Shown here in pieces: positions 1-7,472 of a stretch of DNA of 64,000 bases; positions within the stretch are counted from its first letter, which is position 1, and each line of letters opens with the position of its first letter. The position numbers were made by a program, and so were the translations under genes. Source of the DNA: Lentisphaerae bacterium GWF2_49_21 (GTDB lineage: Bacteria; Verrucomicrobiota; Lentisphaeria; Victivallales; GWF2-50-93); contig MHBH01000036.1 in the NCBI GenBank assembly GCA_001804805.1, forward strand, positions 1 through 64,000, written 5' to 3'. The notes below the pieces were generated by a model. The model was not told the origin of the DNA and searched no databases. It saw nothing but the letters and a program-made list of their open reading frames with translations.

Positions 1-8
1 CATATCCT

Positions 9-73
9 CGTGACTCCTTTCTGTTTAACTTCTGGAGATATTATATATCCCCAAAAGGAGTCACGCTTTTTTA
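9..73 (+). terminator. Hairpin with T-run, terminator or leader attenuator
   Basis: A 12-bp perfect inverted repeat (CGTGACTCCTTT pairing with AAAGGAGTCACG) encloses a loop of about 33 nt and is followed by C and six Ts. This looks like a factor-independent terminator for a gene left of the window. The long loop also leaves room for an attenuator. It lies upstream of the lpdA promoter, so it more likely ends the preceding transcript. Confidence 0.6.
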
Positions 74-126
74 AAAGCTATTTAGGACAAGACTGCTGCG
101 CCACTCAATATAAATCCTGTCAAGGC

Positions 127-155
127 TTGAGTTTCAGTTGACTGAAATATATAAT
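127..155 (+). promoter_or_regulatory. Sigma-70-type promoter with internal dyad, upstream of lpdA
   Basis: A TTGAGT -35 element and a perfect TATAAT -10 element are separated by exactly 17 nt. The spacer carries the dyad TTTCAGT-TG-ACTGAAA, with 7-bp arms. A dyad between -35 and -10 is a typical repressor site, but no regulator can be assigned from the sequence. The -10 lies about 50 nt before the lpdA ATG. Confidence 0.6.
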
Positions 156-204
156 AGCTTGGTATTACATCTATAAAACAATTTTGTATCAAGGAAGGTC
201 TTTT

Positions 205-1608
205 ATGCCTGATAAATTCGATATCTGCGTGATAGGGGCGGGGCCGGGCGGCTATGTTGCAGCCATCCGTGCGGCTCAGAACGGTGCGAAAGTCGCAATT
301 ATAGAAAAGGAATATCTTGGCGGGACATGCCTCAACTGGGGCTGCATCCCCACCAAGACCCTTATTGCTTCCGCTGAAGTTCTGCACAAGGCGAAAACAG
401 CCTCTGATTTCGGAATAAAAATCGATGGGAACGTTTCACCCGACTGGCCGGCTATGCTCGGAAGAAAGACTTCTGTCGTTGAAAAACTCCGCGGTGGAAT
501 CGGAATGCTCCTGAAGAATGCGGGAGTCACGGCTTTTACTGGATCCGCTTCCTTTGCCGACAGGAAAACCATAAATGTCGCGGGTACCGATGGCAGGAAG
601 GAAAAAGTTTCAGCGGATAAATTCATAATCGCCAGCGGTTCCGAACCTGCAATGCCTGGCTTCATCCCGAAGTCGAAACGCATTATCACGTCCACTGAAA
701 TTCTTTCCATAAACGAAATTCCAAAGAGCCTGCTTGTTCTTGGTGGTGGAGTGATCGGCTGCGAGTTCGCGTGCCTGTTCGCGGAACTTGGGACAAAAGT
801 TACAGTCGTTGAAATGATGCCGAACATCCTTCCTTTGCAGGACAAGGAGCTTTCAAGGATTCTTTCAAGGGAGATGAAGGCGAGGGGAATCGAGATATTC
901 GTCGGTTCGCCGATGGAGAAGATCGAAGCTGATGGAAAATCCGTCAACGGTGTTGTTGGAAAGGAAAAGATTTCCGCGGACTATATGCTTGTTTCGATAG
1001 GCAGGATTCCAGTGACAAAGTCGCTGAATCTTGCTGCCGCCGGTATAGCCGCCAATGAAAAAGGTTGGATTCCTGTCGATACTAAATGCAGGACGAGTGT
1101 CCCGGGGATTTATGCGATAGGCGATGTGACCGGACGAGTCCAGCTTGCGCATTTCGCAAGCGCGATGGGGCTCTGTGCCGCCGACAACGCGACCGGGAAG
1201 GACTGCGAATTTCGCGAAGATCTGGTTCCGGGATGCATATTTACGAGTCCGGAAATCGGGACCGTGGGGCTGAGCGAGGAGCAGTGCAAGGAAAAGAACA
1301 TTGCGTACAATGTGGGAAAATTCCCTTTTGCTGCGCTTGGCAAGGCGATGGCGATCAATGAAACATCCGGATTCTGCAAGATAATTGCGGATTCCGCGAC
1401 AGACCAGGTCATAGGTGTCCATATTGCCGGTCCGCATGCCACGGATCTCATTTCCGAGGCTGTCACCGCGATGAACCTAGAAGTTACTGCCAAGGCCCTC
1501 GGCAAGGCGATACATGCTCATCCTACGCTAGGTGAGGCGATGATGGAGGCGGCGCATGCGGTCCATGGGGAATCGGTCCACATGCTTGCACCTCGGAAGC
1601 ATAAGTAA
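205..1608 (+). CDS. lpdA: Dihydrolipoyl dehydrogenase (E3)
   Basis: FAD- and NAD-dependent flavoprotein that reoxidises dihydrolipoamide in 2-oxoacid dehydrogenase complexes or in the glycine cleavage system. The 467-aa length is normal for the family. Visible are the N-terminal FAD fold (GAGPGG, residues 11-16), the redox disulfide motif CLNWGCIPTK near residue 45, a central NAD-binding GGGVIGCEFA, and the C-terminal catalytic HAHPTLGE. The ORF track starts at a TTG (184), but the ATG at 205 has AAGGAAGG at the right distance and the MPDKFDICVIG start fits the family. No E1 or E2 gene is nearby, so the partner complex is unknown. It has its own promoter and appears monocistronic. Confidence 0.93.
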   Translation: MPDKFDICVIGAGPGGYVAAIRAAQNGAKVAIIEKEYLGGTCLNWGCIPTKTLIASAEVLHKAKTASDFGIKIDGNVSPDWPAMLGRKTSVVEKLRGGIGMLLKNAGVTAFTGSASFADRKTINVAGTDGRKEKVSADKFIIASGSEPAMPGFIPKSKRIITSTEILSINEIPKSLLVLGGGVIGCEFACLFAELGTKVTVVEMMPNILPLQDKELSRILSREMKARGIEIFVGSPMEKIEADGKSVNGVVGKEKISADYMLVSIGRIPVTKSLNLAAAGIAANEKGWIPVDTKCRTSVPGIYAIGDVTGRVQLAHFASAMGLCAADNATGKDCEFREDLVPGCIFTSPEIGTVGLSEEQCKEKNIAYNVGKFPFAALGKAMAINETSGFCKIIADSATDQVIGVHIAGPHATDLISEAVTAMNLEVTAKALGKAIHAHPTLGEAMMEAAHAVHGESVHMLAPRKHK

Positions 1609-1622
1609 ATATGAAGAAGAAA

Positions 1623-1720
1623 GGTGTCAGTGTTCAGGTGTCAGTAATCTGAAATGAAAACTGATTACTGGTTACTGATTACAGGCGATTAAAAACCTGA
1701 CACCTGAAACCCGACACCTG
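1623..1720. repeat. Inverted GGTGTCAG / CTGACACC word-repeat tract
   Basis: The gap after lpdA is built of reused words. GGTGTCAG occurs twice on the left side, and the complements CTGACACC and CGACACC occur on the right. The core alternates CTGATTACTG, GTTACTG and GATTACAGG. The tract can fold back on itself. It resembles degenerate intergenic filler rather than a mobile element with sharp ends, and no gene is seen in it. Confidence 0.5.
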
Positions 1721-1742
1721 TAAACTGAATTTAGGGGTGCGC

Positions 1743-2447
1743 ATGAAGCCCAAGACCAAAAAACGACTGAAGAAGATACTGTTTATAACCTGTGCATCGA
1801 TCATTGTCCTGATCGTGCTTCTTCATTTCTTCCTCGGGCATATCGTAAAGGCTGCGGTTGAAACCATGGTGCCGAGGATCACTGGGACGCCGGTCAAGAT
1901 GGAAAGCTTCAGTTTTTCCATCTTTTCAGGCAAGGCCAGGATGAGGAATTTCATCATTGGAAATCCCGAGGGATACAAGACCGAATATGCATTCAAGCTG
2001 GTGGAACTGCTTGTTGAAGTGAATATGGACACCATATTCTCAAAGAAACTTGAGATCGATGAGATAAAGGTGAACGGTGTGCATGTGGTCTATGAGGCCG
2101 GGATTGCTTCAAGCAACATTGGCGATATAAATGCCAATGTCAGCAAGTTCGCCGGTGCTGGCAAGGCCAAAGAGAAAGCTGAAAAGCCGGCAAAGGAAGC
2201 CAAGGGTGAAGGACGGAAGATCCAGGTAAACGATTTTTATTTCAATGGCGCGCAGTTGTCCCTGAGCGCAGTTCTTCTTCAGGGTGTGACGACCACAATT
2301 CCGATCAATGACATACACCTCCAGGGAATTGGAAAGAATGATGAAGGGGTATTGATAGGTGACGCCGCCGATCAGATCTTTGGTGCGGTATACAGGGAGA
2401 TAGGCGAGGCGAGTTCCGGAACAAAGGCGTTAAAAGGGTTTTTCTAA
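1743..2447 (+). CDS. AsmA-like membrane-anchored protein
   Basis: Protein of 234 aa with a lysine-rich N-terminus, one membrane segment at about residues 11-31, and an extracytoplasmic part. The phrase TGTPVKMESFSFSIFSGKARMRNFIIGNPEGYKTEYAF is typical of the N-terminal module of AsmA/DUF748 proteins, which are thought to take part in envelope lipid transport or outer-membrane assembly. It is much shorter than full AsmA (over 600 aa) and carries a charged K/E/A segment near residues 140-160. The ATG at 1743 follows TTAGGGG; the ORF track begins six bases earlier at a GTG. A lipoprotein gene follows. The family call is fairly good but the function is unknown. Confidence 0.6.
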   Translation: MKPKTKKRLKKILFITCASIIVLIVLLHFFLGHIVKAAVETMVPRITGTPVKMESFSFSIFSGKARMRNFIIGNPEGYKTEYAFKLVELLVEVNMDTIFSKKLEIDEIKVNGVHVVYEAGIASSNIGDINANVSKFAGAGKAKEKAEKPAKEAKGEGRKIQVNDFYFNGAQLSLSAVLLQGVTTTIPINDIHLQGIGKNDEGVLIGDAADQIFGAVYREIGEASSGTKALKGFF

Positions 2448-2528
2448 GGAGACGGATCTGCGAAGTTCGCAGATATTTTGAATTCAAACGAATCAGGTGT
2501 ATTTTATTTTTTACAGATGAGGGGAAGC

Positions 2529-3083
2529 ATGATACGAATATTAGCAGTATTTTCAGCAATAGTCCTTCTTACAGGATGTGTTTTCACCAGGGAGAAGTTC
2601 ACCCCTGTGAAATATTATGACATCGGCAATCCTGATCCGTCAAAATATTCATCAGTCGCCCTGAGGGTAGGAGCGTTCACCGTGACAGGGCCATACAAGC
2701 AGGAGATGGTGTTCAGGACTGAGAAGAATGAGCTGATAAAGGATCAGTACAACAGGTGGGTGCAGACGCCAGATGTGATGCTCAAGCGCTATCTCAAGAT
2801 GGCCTTTTCCGAGGCAAGCGCCCGCAAGGATTGCACGATAACAGGAAATATTCTTTCATTTGAAGCTGACTTGGCAGGGAAAGAGGCGGTTTTTGTAATT
2901 GAATACCGGATTGCCTCGTCTTCATCGACTGATACCTTGCTGGTTGAAAAGACTTCCACTTTCAAGGTGAAATATGAGGGGGCCTCGCCGGATTCCACTG
3001 CGGGCGCGATGGCGACGGCAGTGGCAAGTTTCACGGAGGCTGTGGCCGGGGATCTGAAGGGGAAATCAGTTAATCAGAAATAA
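2529..3083 (+). CDS. PqiC/YmbA-like ABC-transport auxiliary lipoprotein
   Basis: Lipoprotein of 184 aa with a signal peptide ending in a lipobox (VLLTGC). The mature part (KYYDIGNPDP, then VALRVGAFTV, then a region on binding or assembly of a subunit) resembles the ABC-type auxiliary lipoprotein family that works with MCE-type lipid transporters. I chose the ATG at 2529: it has GAGGGGA directly upstream and begins a clean signal peptide, whereas the track's TTG at 2478 would prepend a soluble stretch. No MlaD/MCE or permease gene is adjacent. Together with the preceding AsmA-like gene it suggests an envelope lipid role, which is inference. Confidence 0.6.
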   Translation: MIRILAVFSAIVLLTGCVFTREKFTPVKYYDIGNPDPSKYSSVALRVGAFTVTGPYKQEMVFRTEKNELIKDQYNRWVQTPDVMLKRYLKMAFSEASARKDCTITGNILSFEADLAGKEAVFVIEYRIASSSSTDTLLVEKTSTFKVKYEGASPDSTAGAMATAVASFTEAVAGDLKGKSVNQK

Positions 3084-3096
3084 CAGGGGATTTAAG

Positions 3097-3555
3097 ATGA
3101 AACTCAAGAAAATACTCGCTGAAAAAAGCAAAAACAACAAGGTATATTCGATAAGGGCGACCGCAAACCTCAAAGAGGCGACGCAGAAGCTCAACGAACA
3201 CAATGTCGGATGCCTTCTCGTTACAGATCCGGGAAATCCGGAGAAATACATAGGCATAATTGCACAGACTGACATAATCCGGAAATGTGCGACTGATGAG
3301 GATTTCCGCGAGGTGAAGGTCGAACAGGCGATGGTCAAGGAGCTTATCGTGGCGACAGGCGAAGATGAGGTCGAGTATATAATGAAAGTAATGCACCGGC
3401 ACAAGATCCACCATATCCCCGTGATTGAAAAAGGCAAGATATGCGGAATCATCTCGATAACCGACATCATAGGCTCCATGCATGAGGAGGATGAAATAAA
3501 GATCCGCTACCTCAGCGACTACATGGGCGGAACCTACGGAAGCAATGTCTACTAA
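3097..3555 (+). CDS. Two-CBS-domain protein
   Basis: A 152-aa protein made of two CBS motifs. The first covers roughly residues 15-70 (VYSIRATANLKEATQKLNEHNVGCLLVTD, then YIGIIAQTDIIRK). The second covers roughly 75-135 (IVATGEDEVEYIMKVMHRHKIHHIPVIEKGKICGIISITDIIG). Stand-alone CBS pairs bind adenine nucleotides and act as energy sensors or regulatory subunits. The gene starts 13 nt after the lipoprotein and is probably co-transcribed with it. No catalytic domain is attached, and the partner is unknown. Confidence 0.85.
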   Translation: MKLKKILAEKSKNNKVYSIRATANLKEATQKLNEHNVGCLLVTDPGNPEKYIGIIAQTDIIRKCATDEDFREVKVEQAMVKELIVATGEDEVEYIMKVMHRHKIHHIPVIEKGKICGIISITDIIGSMHEEDEIKIRYLSDYMGGTYGSNVY

Positions 3556-3691
3556 ACAAATTAAAACTGCCTAATTACTATGAAGTTGTGCAATGTGGAA
3601 GTGAAAGCAGGTTGAATAAAAAAGGTTCTCATGTACCTTCTGTGGCTTCATAAACTAAAAAATGCCAGAAATGGCTAAAAGGAGAGAGAAA

Positions 3692-3940
3692 ATGAAGAAA
3701 ATGATGTTGGCCGCAGTCGTCGCAGTTGTAATGGCAATGGGAGTCTATGCTGCTGATGAAGCAAAAGCCCCGGCAAAAGCAGATGCTAAGGCTGCTGAAG
3801 TTAAAGTTTGTGCAGATTGCGCAAAGATCGAAGCAAACAAGGGTCTCAAGCCTGGCGATGCAAAGTTTACACTTTGCCCTGCCTGCAAGAAGATCGCTGA
3901 TGAAGCCGCCAAGAAGGCTGCTGCTCCTGCTGCAAAATAA
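3692..3940 (+). CDS. Small secreted CxxC-CxxC protein, copy 1
   Basis: Protein of 82 aa: a signal peptide (KKMMLAAVVAVVMAMGVYA), a lysine/alanine-rich linker, then two CxxC pairs (CADCAKIEANKGLKPGDAKFTLCPACKK), and a lysine/alanine tail. The spacing of the CxxC pairs resembles a small zinc ribbon or metal-binding module. The ATG at 3692 was chosen for the AAAGGAGAG upstream and because it begins the signal peptide. It is a tandem paralogue of the next gene and both end in nearly the same 3' hairpin. I do not recognise a named family; metal binding is inferred only from the cysteines. Confidence 0.75.
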   Translation: MKKMMLAAVVAVVMAMGVYAADEAKAPAKADAKAAEVKVCADCAKIEANKGLKPGDAKFTLCPACKKIADEAAKKAAAPAAK

Positions 3941-3968
3941 CCTGAATATCCATTCAGTTTAAAATTTG

Positions 3969-4006
3969 AACGCGCCACGTGCAAAACACATGGCGCGTTT
4001 TTTATT
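3969..4006 (+). terminator. Strong terminator, copy 1 of duplicated 3' UTR
   Basis: AACGCGCCACGTG pairs with CACATGGCGCGTT (one mismatch) around a short CAAAA loop, followed by a T-run. The preceding UTR (AACCTGAATATCCATTCAG) also matches the UTR of the next gene almost base for base. Confidence 0.9.
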
Positions 4007-4078
4007 GGTCATCGGTTGAAAAAAGACGATATTCACCTACCTTTAGCGCCAATTAACATAAAAGAGGAGAATGCAAAA

Positions 4079-4372
4079 ATGAAGAAGCTAATGATTGCCG
4101 CTCTTGTCGCCGTCGCAATGTCCATGGGAGTTTATGCCGAGGAAGCAAAAGCGCCGGCAAAAGCATGCGATGCGAAAATGGGTGCAAAAGCATGTGACGC
4201 TAAGATTGAAGCAAAAGCATGCGAAGGATGCGCCAAGCTCAACAAGGACCTTAAGGACGGAGAACAGGCCAAATTCTGCTGCGATAACTGCAAGAAGACC
4301 GCTGAAGCCAAGAAGGCTGAAGAAGCTAAGAAAGCTGAAGAGGCCAAGAAGGCCGCTGAAGCAAAGAAATAA
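4079..4372 (+). CDS. Small secreted cysteine-rich protein, copy 2
   Basis: Protein of 97 aa with a signal peptide (MKKLMIAALVAVAMSMGVYA), three short repeats of the type A-K-A-C-D/E, a CEGC then CCDNC pair, and a C-terminal AEAKKAEEAKK repeat tail that probably forms a helix. It is a paralogue of the preceding gene: the shared frame is CxxCAK, about 20 residues, then CxxCKK. The start at 4079 follows AGAGGAG; an ATG at 4071 in another frame would stop after three codons. Expression seems independent, since a terminator separates the two genes. A periplasmic metal or redox role is possible but unproven. Confidence 0.75.
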   Translation: MKKLMIAALVAVAMSMGVYAEEAKAPAKACDAKMGAKACDAKIEAKACEGCAKLNKDLKDGEQAKFCCDNCKKTAEAKKAEEAKKAEEAKKAAEAKK

Positions 4373-4400
4373 CCTGAATATCTATTCAGTTTAAACTTTA

Positions 4401-4437
4401 AACGCGCCACGTGCAAAACACATGGCGCGTTTTTTTG
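4401..4437 (+). terminator. Strong terminator, copy 2 of duplicated 3' UTR
   Basis: Same stem as at 3969: AACGCGCCACGTG, loop CAAAA, CACATGGCGCGTT, then seven Ts. The stem and loop are identical to copy 1, although the coding regions differ clearly. Confidence 0.9.
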
Positions 4438-4447
4438 TCTTTGGTAG

Positions 4448-4468
4448 GGCGCTTTCGCCGAAAGCGCC
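4448..4468 (-). terminator. GC hairpin at the 3' end of the GH4 gene
   Basis: GGCGCTTT and AAAGCGCC form a perfect 8-bp stem around CGCCG. It lies directly after the GH4 stop on the minus strand and close to the plus-strand terminator, so it could end minus-strand transcription. The T-run is weak on the minus side. Confidence 0.45.
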
Positions 4469-4475
4469 GGCTGCC

Positions 4476-5963
4476 TTATTTCTTTGATGATACGTTCACA
4501 TTCACCCTTGCCGCGCCCCTATACCCTTCCCTGGTAGGAAGCAGATTTCCCTTTGATAGACGCTTCCTTGCATTGGTAATGGCATCTTTATACTGCGGAA
4601 GCCATTTTGCCCCGGCGACAAGCATCTCATCGGTCATCTGCCATATCTCAGGAGGATTACAGACAGCTCCCACAAGCGGATCCATCATCATCGCCTGACG
4701 CAGAAGAGTGTCATCACCCCTGGCTGCAGCTTCAACCGAAAGCCTTTGGACTGAGATGCTGGCGTTGCAGACCGCTGCACAACCGAGAGGAAGGTCTCCC
4801 GCCTGCGGGACGCTGATGCCGTTGCCATCGACATAGGAGGGAACTTCAATTATGGCGTCGTCGGGAAGATTTGTGATGCAGCCATTGTTGACGATATTAA
4901 AGTGTCCGCGGTAGACTCTTCCTGTTTCCAGTCCTTCTATTATGAATGAACCATGTTCGTGGCTGCGTTTTTCCTCAACATATTTCATTGCCGGTTCCTT
5001 CATCCATTTCGGGAAGTCGGTTTTGAACCAGTTCCTCCCCTCAGTGCACACCCTGAAATATCCACCGGTCTCGCCATTGATCCATGACGACATGTCGATC
5101 CAGTCCTTGATCTCGTTCTCGCGTTTGCGATACCAGGCTACATATTCGGAGAGATGCCCGTTGGATTCGGTGCTGAAGTATCCGAAGCGCCTTATCATGT
5201 CGATCCTGACCTTTTCAGTCTTGCTGAATTCCGGATGAAGTTCAAAGCCTTCGAGCATCCTGCCGGTCCAGTCCTTGCCTTTATAGTTGATCCTTGTGTA
5301 CCATGTCTGGTGGTTGATACCGGCGCAGATTATGTCTACATCCTTTGTTGAAACCTTTTCATAACCCCTGGAACCTTTTTTCACGCCTTTGTCCTTGTTT
5401 ACAAGAAGTTCGATGACCTGGGAGATCATCCAGTGTCCGCCCTGGACGCCATGGCAGAGCCCGAGTGTTCTTACTTTTCCATATTTGTTTGCGGCCCAGG
5501 TAATCATCGCATTTGGGTTTGCGTAGTTCAGGAGCAGGCAGTCAGGGGCGCAGACCTCGCGGATGTCCTTGCAGAAATCAAGCACGGCTGCGATCCCGCG
5601 CTGCCCATACATGATTCCACCGGCACAGAGAGTATCGCCAACGCACTGGTCCACACCGTATTTCAACGGGATGTCCACATCCATGGCGAAAGCTTCAAGG
5701 CCGCCGATCCTGACGACGTTTATTATGTATTTTGCATCTTTCAGGATCTTGCGCCTGTCCGTACTTGCCTCGATTTTGATCTTCAGCTTGTTGGCCTTGA
5801 TGTCGCGCTGGCATAATTTCGCCACCATCTCGAGATTTTTTGCATTGATGTCCGTAAATCCTATCCTGATATCCTTGAATTCAGGGACTGTGAGGATGTC
5901 GGAAAGCAACTTCCTTGTGAATCCCAGGCTTCCTGCTCCGATGAATGCGATCTTGAATGACAT
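4476..5963 (-). CDS. Glycoside hydrolase family 4 (alpha-galactosidase/alpha-glucosidase type)
   Basis: GH4 enzymes cleave glycosides by an NAD+- and Mn2+-dependent oxidation-elimination route. The 495-aa protein shows the N-terminal dinucleotide fold (FIGAGSLGFTRKLLSDIL), the NPNA loop (149-152), the metal-ligand cysteine motif CHGVQ (Cys170) and the metal-ligand histidine in GINHQTW (His218). CHGV and the GxNH context fit the alpha-galactosidase/alpha-glucosidase/alpha-glucuronidase branches better than 6-phospho-glucosidases, and no PTS genes flank it. It has no signal peptide, so the substrate is handled in the cytoplasm. It is divergent from an AraC gene 183 bp away, the probable regulator. 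The exact sugar cannot be read from sequence. Confidence 0.85.
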   Translation of the reverse strand: MSFKIAFIGAGSLGFTRKLLSDILTVPEFKDIRIGFTDINAKNLEMVAKLCQRDIKANKLKIKIEASTDRRKILKDAKYIINVVRIGGLEAFAMDVDIPLKYGVDQCVGDTLCAGGIMYGQRGIAAVLDFCKDIREVCAPDCLLLNYANPNAMITWAANKYGKVRTLGLCHGVQGGHWMISQVIELLVNKDKGVKKGSRGYEKVSTKDVDIICAGINHQTWYTRINYKGKDWTGRMLEGFELHPEFSKTEKVRIDMIRRFGYFSTESNGHLSEYVAWYRKRENEIKDWIDMSSWINGETGGYFRVCTEGRNWFKTDFPKWMKEPAMKYVEEKRSHEHGSFIIEGLETGRVYRGHFNIVNNGCITNLPDDAIIEVPSYVDGNGISVPQAGDLPLGCAAVCNASISVQRLSVEAAARGDDTLLRQAMMMDPLVGAVCNPPEIWQMTDEMLVAGAKWLPQYKDAITNARKRLSKGNLLPTREGYRGAARVNVNVSSKK

Positions 5964-6087
5964 GATATTTTTTCCTTTCAGATATTTTTCTTTTCAATAA
6001 AAATATATTAATTATGCTATATTATAGAACAGTATTATGAGCTGTAAATATTAAAAACATGCCAATAATGGTAATATTATGCTAAAA

Positions 6088-6130
6088 TAAAGAATCTCCT
6101 GCAAGACACTGTCTTGCAGGAGATTCTTTA
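6088..6130. repeat. Perfect 20-bp hairpin before the araC start
   Basis: TAAAGAATCTCCTGCAAGAC is followed by ACT and then by its exact reverse complement. It ends 16 nt before the AraC ATG, just ahead of the TAGGAG ribosome-binding site. The outer TAAAGAATCTC is also found as the terminal inverted repeat of an element at 46340-46435, so this may be a compact member of a repeat family. There is no T-run, so a simple terminator is unlikely. CTCCT in the left arm could also mask the Shine-Dalgarno. Confidence 0.7.
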
Positions 6131-6146
6131 TAATTAGGAGTTAAAG

Positions 6147-7028
6147 ATGACCGAGGAAAGAGGATTGAAGAAGATGGCAAGTCTGCCTTTCAAGGAAGCG
6201 AGCTTGGTTTTTCCGGCGCGGACAGTGCCTCTTCATTCGATGCTGACCAGTTGCGGACATTCGAAGAAGAATTCAACGGATTATAACTGGCATGGCCTGA
6301 AAAGGGGCAGAACTGAATTCGTCCTCTGGCAGTATACAGTTTCAGGATTGGGAAGGCTTGATTATGAAGGGAAGTCTTTTGAGCTGACGCCGGGCATGGC
6401 TATTCTTTTGCATATCCCCCACGACCACCAATATTATTTCCCGCAGGAGTCCAAGGGATGGGAGTTCCTTTATGTTTGTTTTTGCGGAAGGGAGGTCCTG
6501 AGGATATGCAGGGAAATTGAGAACAAGGCGGGGCCGGTGAACGAATTCAAGATGACAGGCAGTACCTTGAATACGTCGATCAATATATTGAAAATGGCGT
6601 TTGCCGGACAGATAACATCCCCCTATCTTTCCTCATCGCAGGCATATCAGCTGTCGATGTCCCTGACAGATGATCTCATGCCTGAGCGTTCTGCTAAAGG
6701 AGAAATTCCTGAATTCATAAGCAAGGTGAATGAATTCTGCAGGGATAATCCCGACAATGACTTCGACGTCGGGGATCTTGCAAGGATATCCGGCTACAGT
6801 AGATATCATTTCACAAGGCTTTTCACCTCAAGCCGGGGGATTTCACCCGGGGCATTCATAAGGGAATTGCGCCTTAACAGGGCTGTAAAGCTCCTGCAGA
6901 CGGAAAAACTGCAGGTCAAGGAGGTTTCCTCAATCTGCGGTTTCGAAGACACAAGCTATTTCTGCAAGGCATTCAGGAAAGCTTACGGGGTTTCGCCGGC
7001 GAAGTTCAGGAATTCGGGGATGTATTGA
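6147..7028 (+). CDS. AraC-family transcriptional regulator
   Basis: Regulator of 293 aa: an N-terminal cupin-like sugar-sensing domain (roughly 25-150, with FELTPGMAILLHIPHDHQYYFP) and a C-terminal double helix-turn-helix (roughly 190-290, ending YFCKAFRKAYGVSPAKFR). The ATG at 6147 has TAGGAG at 6-nt spacing. It is transcribed divergently from the GH4 gene and most likely controls it. A very strong hairpin sits in its leader, hinting at post-transcriptional control. Its stop codon abuts an inverted repeat shared with the convergent YkgJ-type gene. Confidence 0.88.
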   Translation: MTEERGLKKMASLPFKEASLVFPARTVPLHSMLTSCGHSKKNSTDYNWHGLKRGRTEFVLWQYTVSGLGRLDYEGKSFELTPGMAILLHIPHDHQYYFPQESKGWEFLYVCFCGREVLRICREIENKAGPVNEFKMTGSTLNTSINILKMAFAGQITSPYLSSSQAYQLSMSLTDDLMPERSAKGEIPEFISKVNEFCRDNPDNDFDVGDLARISGYSRYHFTRLFTSSRGISPGAFIRELRLNRAVKLLQTEKLQVKEVSSICGFEDTSYFCKAFRKAYGVSPAKFRNSGMY

Positions 7029-7094
7029 GTAACTTGGGCTTTCCAGCCCGAGGTGTTTGAATAGATTAATCTCGGGCAGGAATGCCCGAGTTAC
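7029..7094. terminator. Bidirectional inverted repeat between convergent genes
   Basis: GTAACTTGGGCTTTCC-AGCCCGAG and CTCGGGCAGGAATGCCCGAGTTAC are inverse copies of about 24 nt with a few mismatches. Each half can also form its own GGGC/GCCC hairpin. The element starts one base after the AraC stop and covers the stop codon of the convergent YkgJ-type gene. It could be a bidirectional terminator or a repeat element acting as one. Confidence 0.65.
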
Positions 7095-7426
7095 TTGCAG
7101 GCATGCTTCTGCGCACCGCATTGAAATTTCTCCGAGTCGGATTTCCATCTGATCGGGAAGTTGCGGCACTGGGCCGGGCGGATGTCATATATTTTACATG
7201 AGGGAGGATTGTCGGAGAAGAATATGCATGAACCGTCCTTGTTTTCAATCAGCGAGATATTCCTGCGGTCGGCAGTGAGAATTGTCATCTTGTCAATGAA
7301 ATCCCGGCTGTCCATTCCGAGCCTGGCCGCGATCTGGTCGGCCTCCTCCTGCGAAATTCGCACATAGCCGTGCCACCTGCAGCAGTCGCCGCAGCGGAGG
7401 CATTGGAAATTTGATGAATTATTCAT
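7091..7426 (-). CDS. YkgJ-type CxxCxxCC cysteine-cluster protein
   Basis: Protein of 111 aa with the N-terminal CLRCGDCC motif (Cys9, 12, 15, 16) and the later CKIYDIRPAQCRNFP, the hallmark of the YkgJ family of putative zinc- or iron-chelating proteins. It is cytosolic with no membrane segment. The role of the family is not established; members often accompany metal-dependent or radical enzymes. Its stop lies inside the inverted repeat shared with the convergent araC gene. No operon partner is evident. Confidence 0.85.
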   Translation of the reverse strand: MNNSSNFQCLRCGDCCRWHGYVRISQEEADQIAARLGMDSRDFIDKMTILTADRRNISLIENKDGSCIFFSDNPPSCKIYDIRPAQCRNFPIRWKSDSEKFQCGAQKHACK

Positions 7427-7435
7427 AAATGTTGC

Positions 7436-7448
7436 CGGCGAGACGCCG
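7436..7448. repeat. Small GC hairpin
   Basis: CGGCG-AGA-CGCCG directly upstream of the YkgJ-type gene. It resembles the small palindromes found elsewhere in this window; no function is assigned. Confidence 0.35.
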
Positions 7449-7472
7449 ACGCTCCTAGAACAATGTAAGGCA

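Noticed and set aside
184-204. TTG start for lpdA given by the ORF track
   Set aside because: The ATG at 205 has a proper ribosome-binding site, which the longer form would translate.
6129-6134. TATAAT near the araC start as a -10 promoter
   Set aside because: No -35 at a usable distance, and a start there would leave only about six bases before the ATG.
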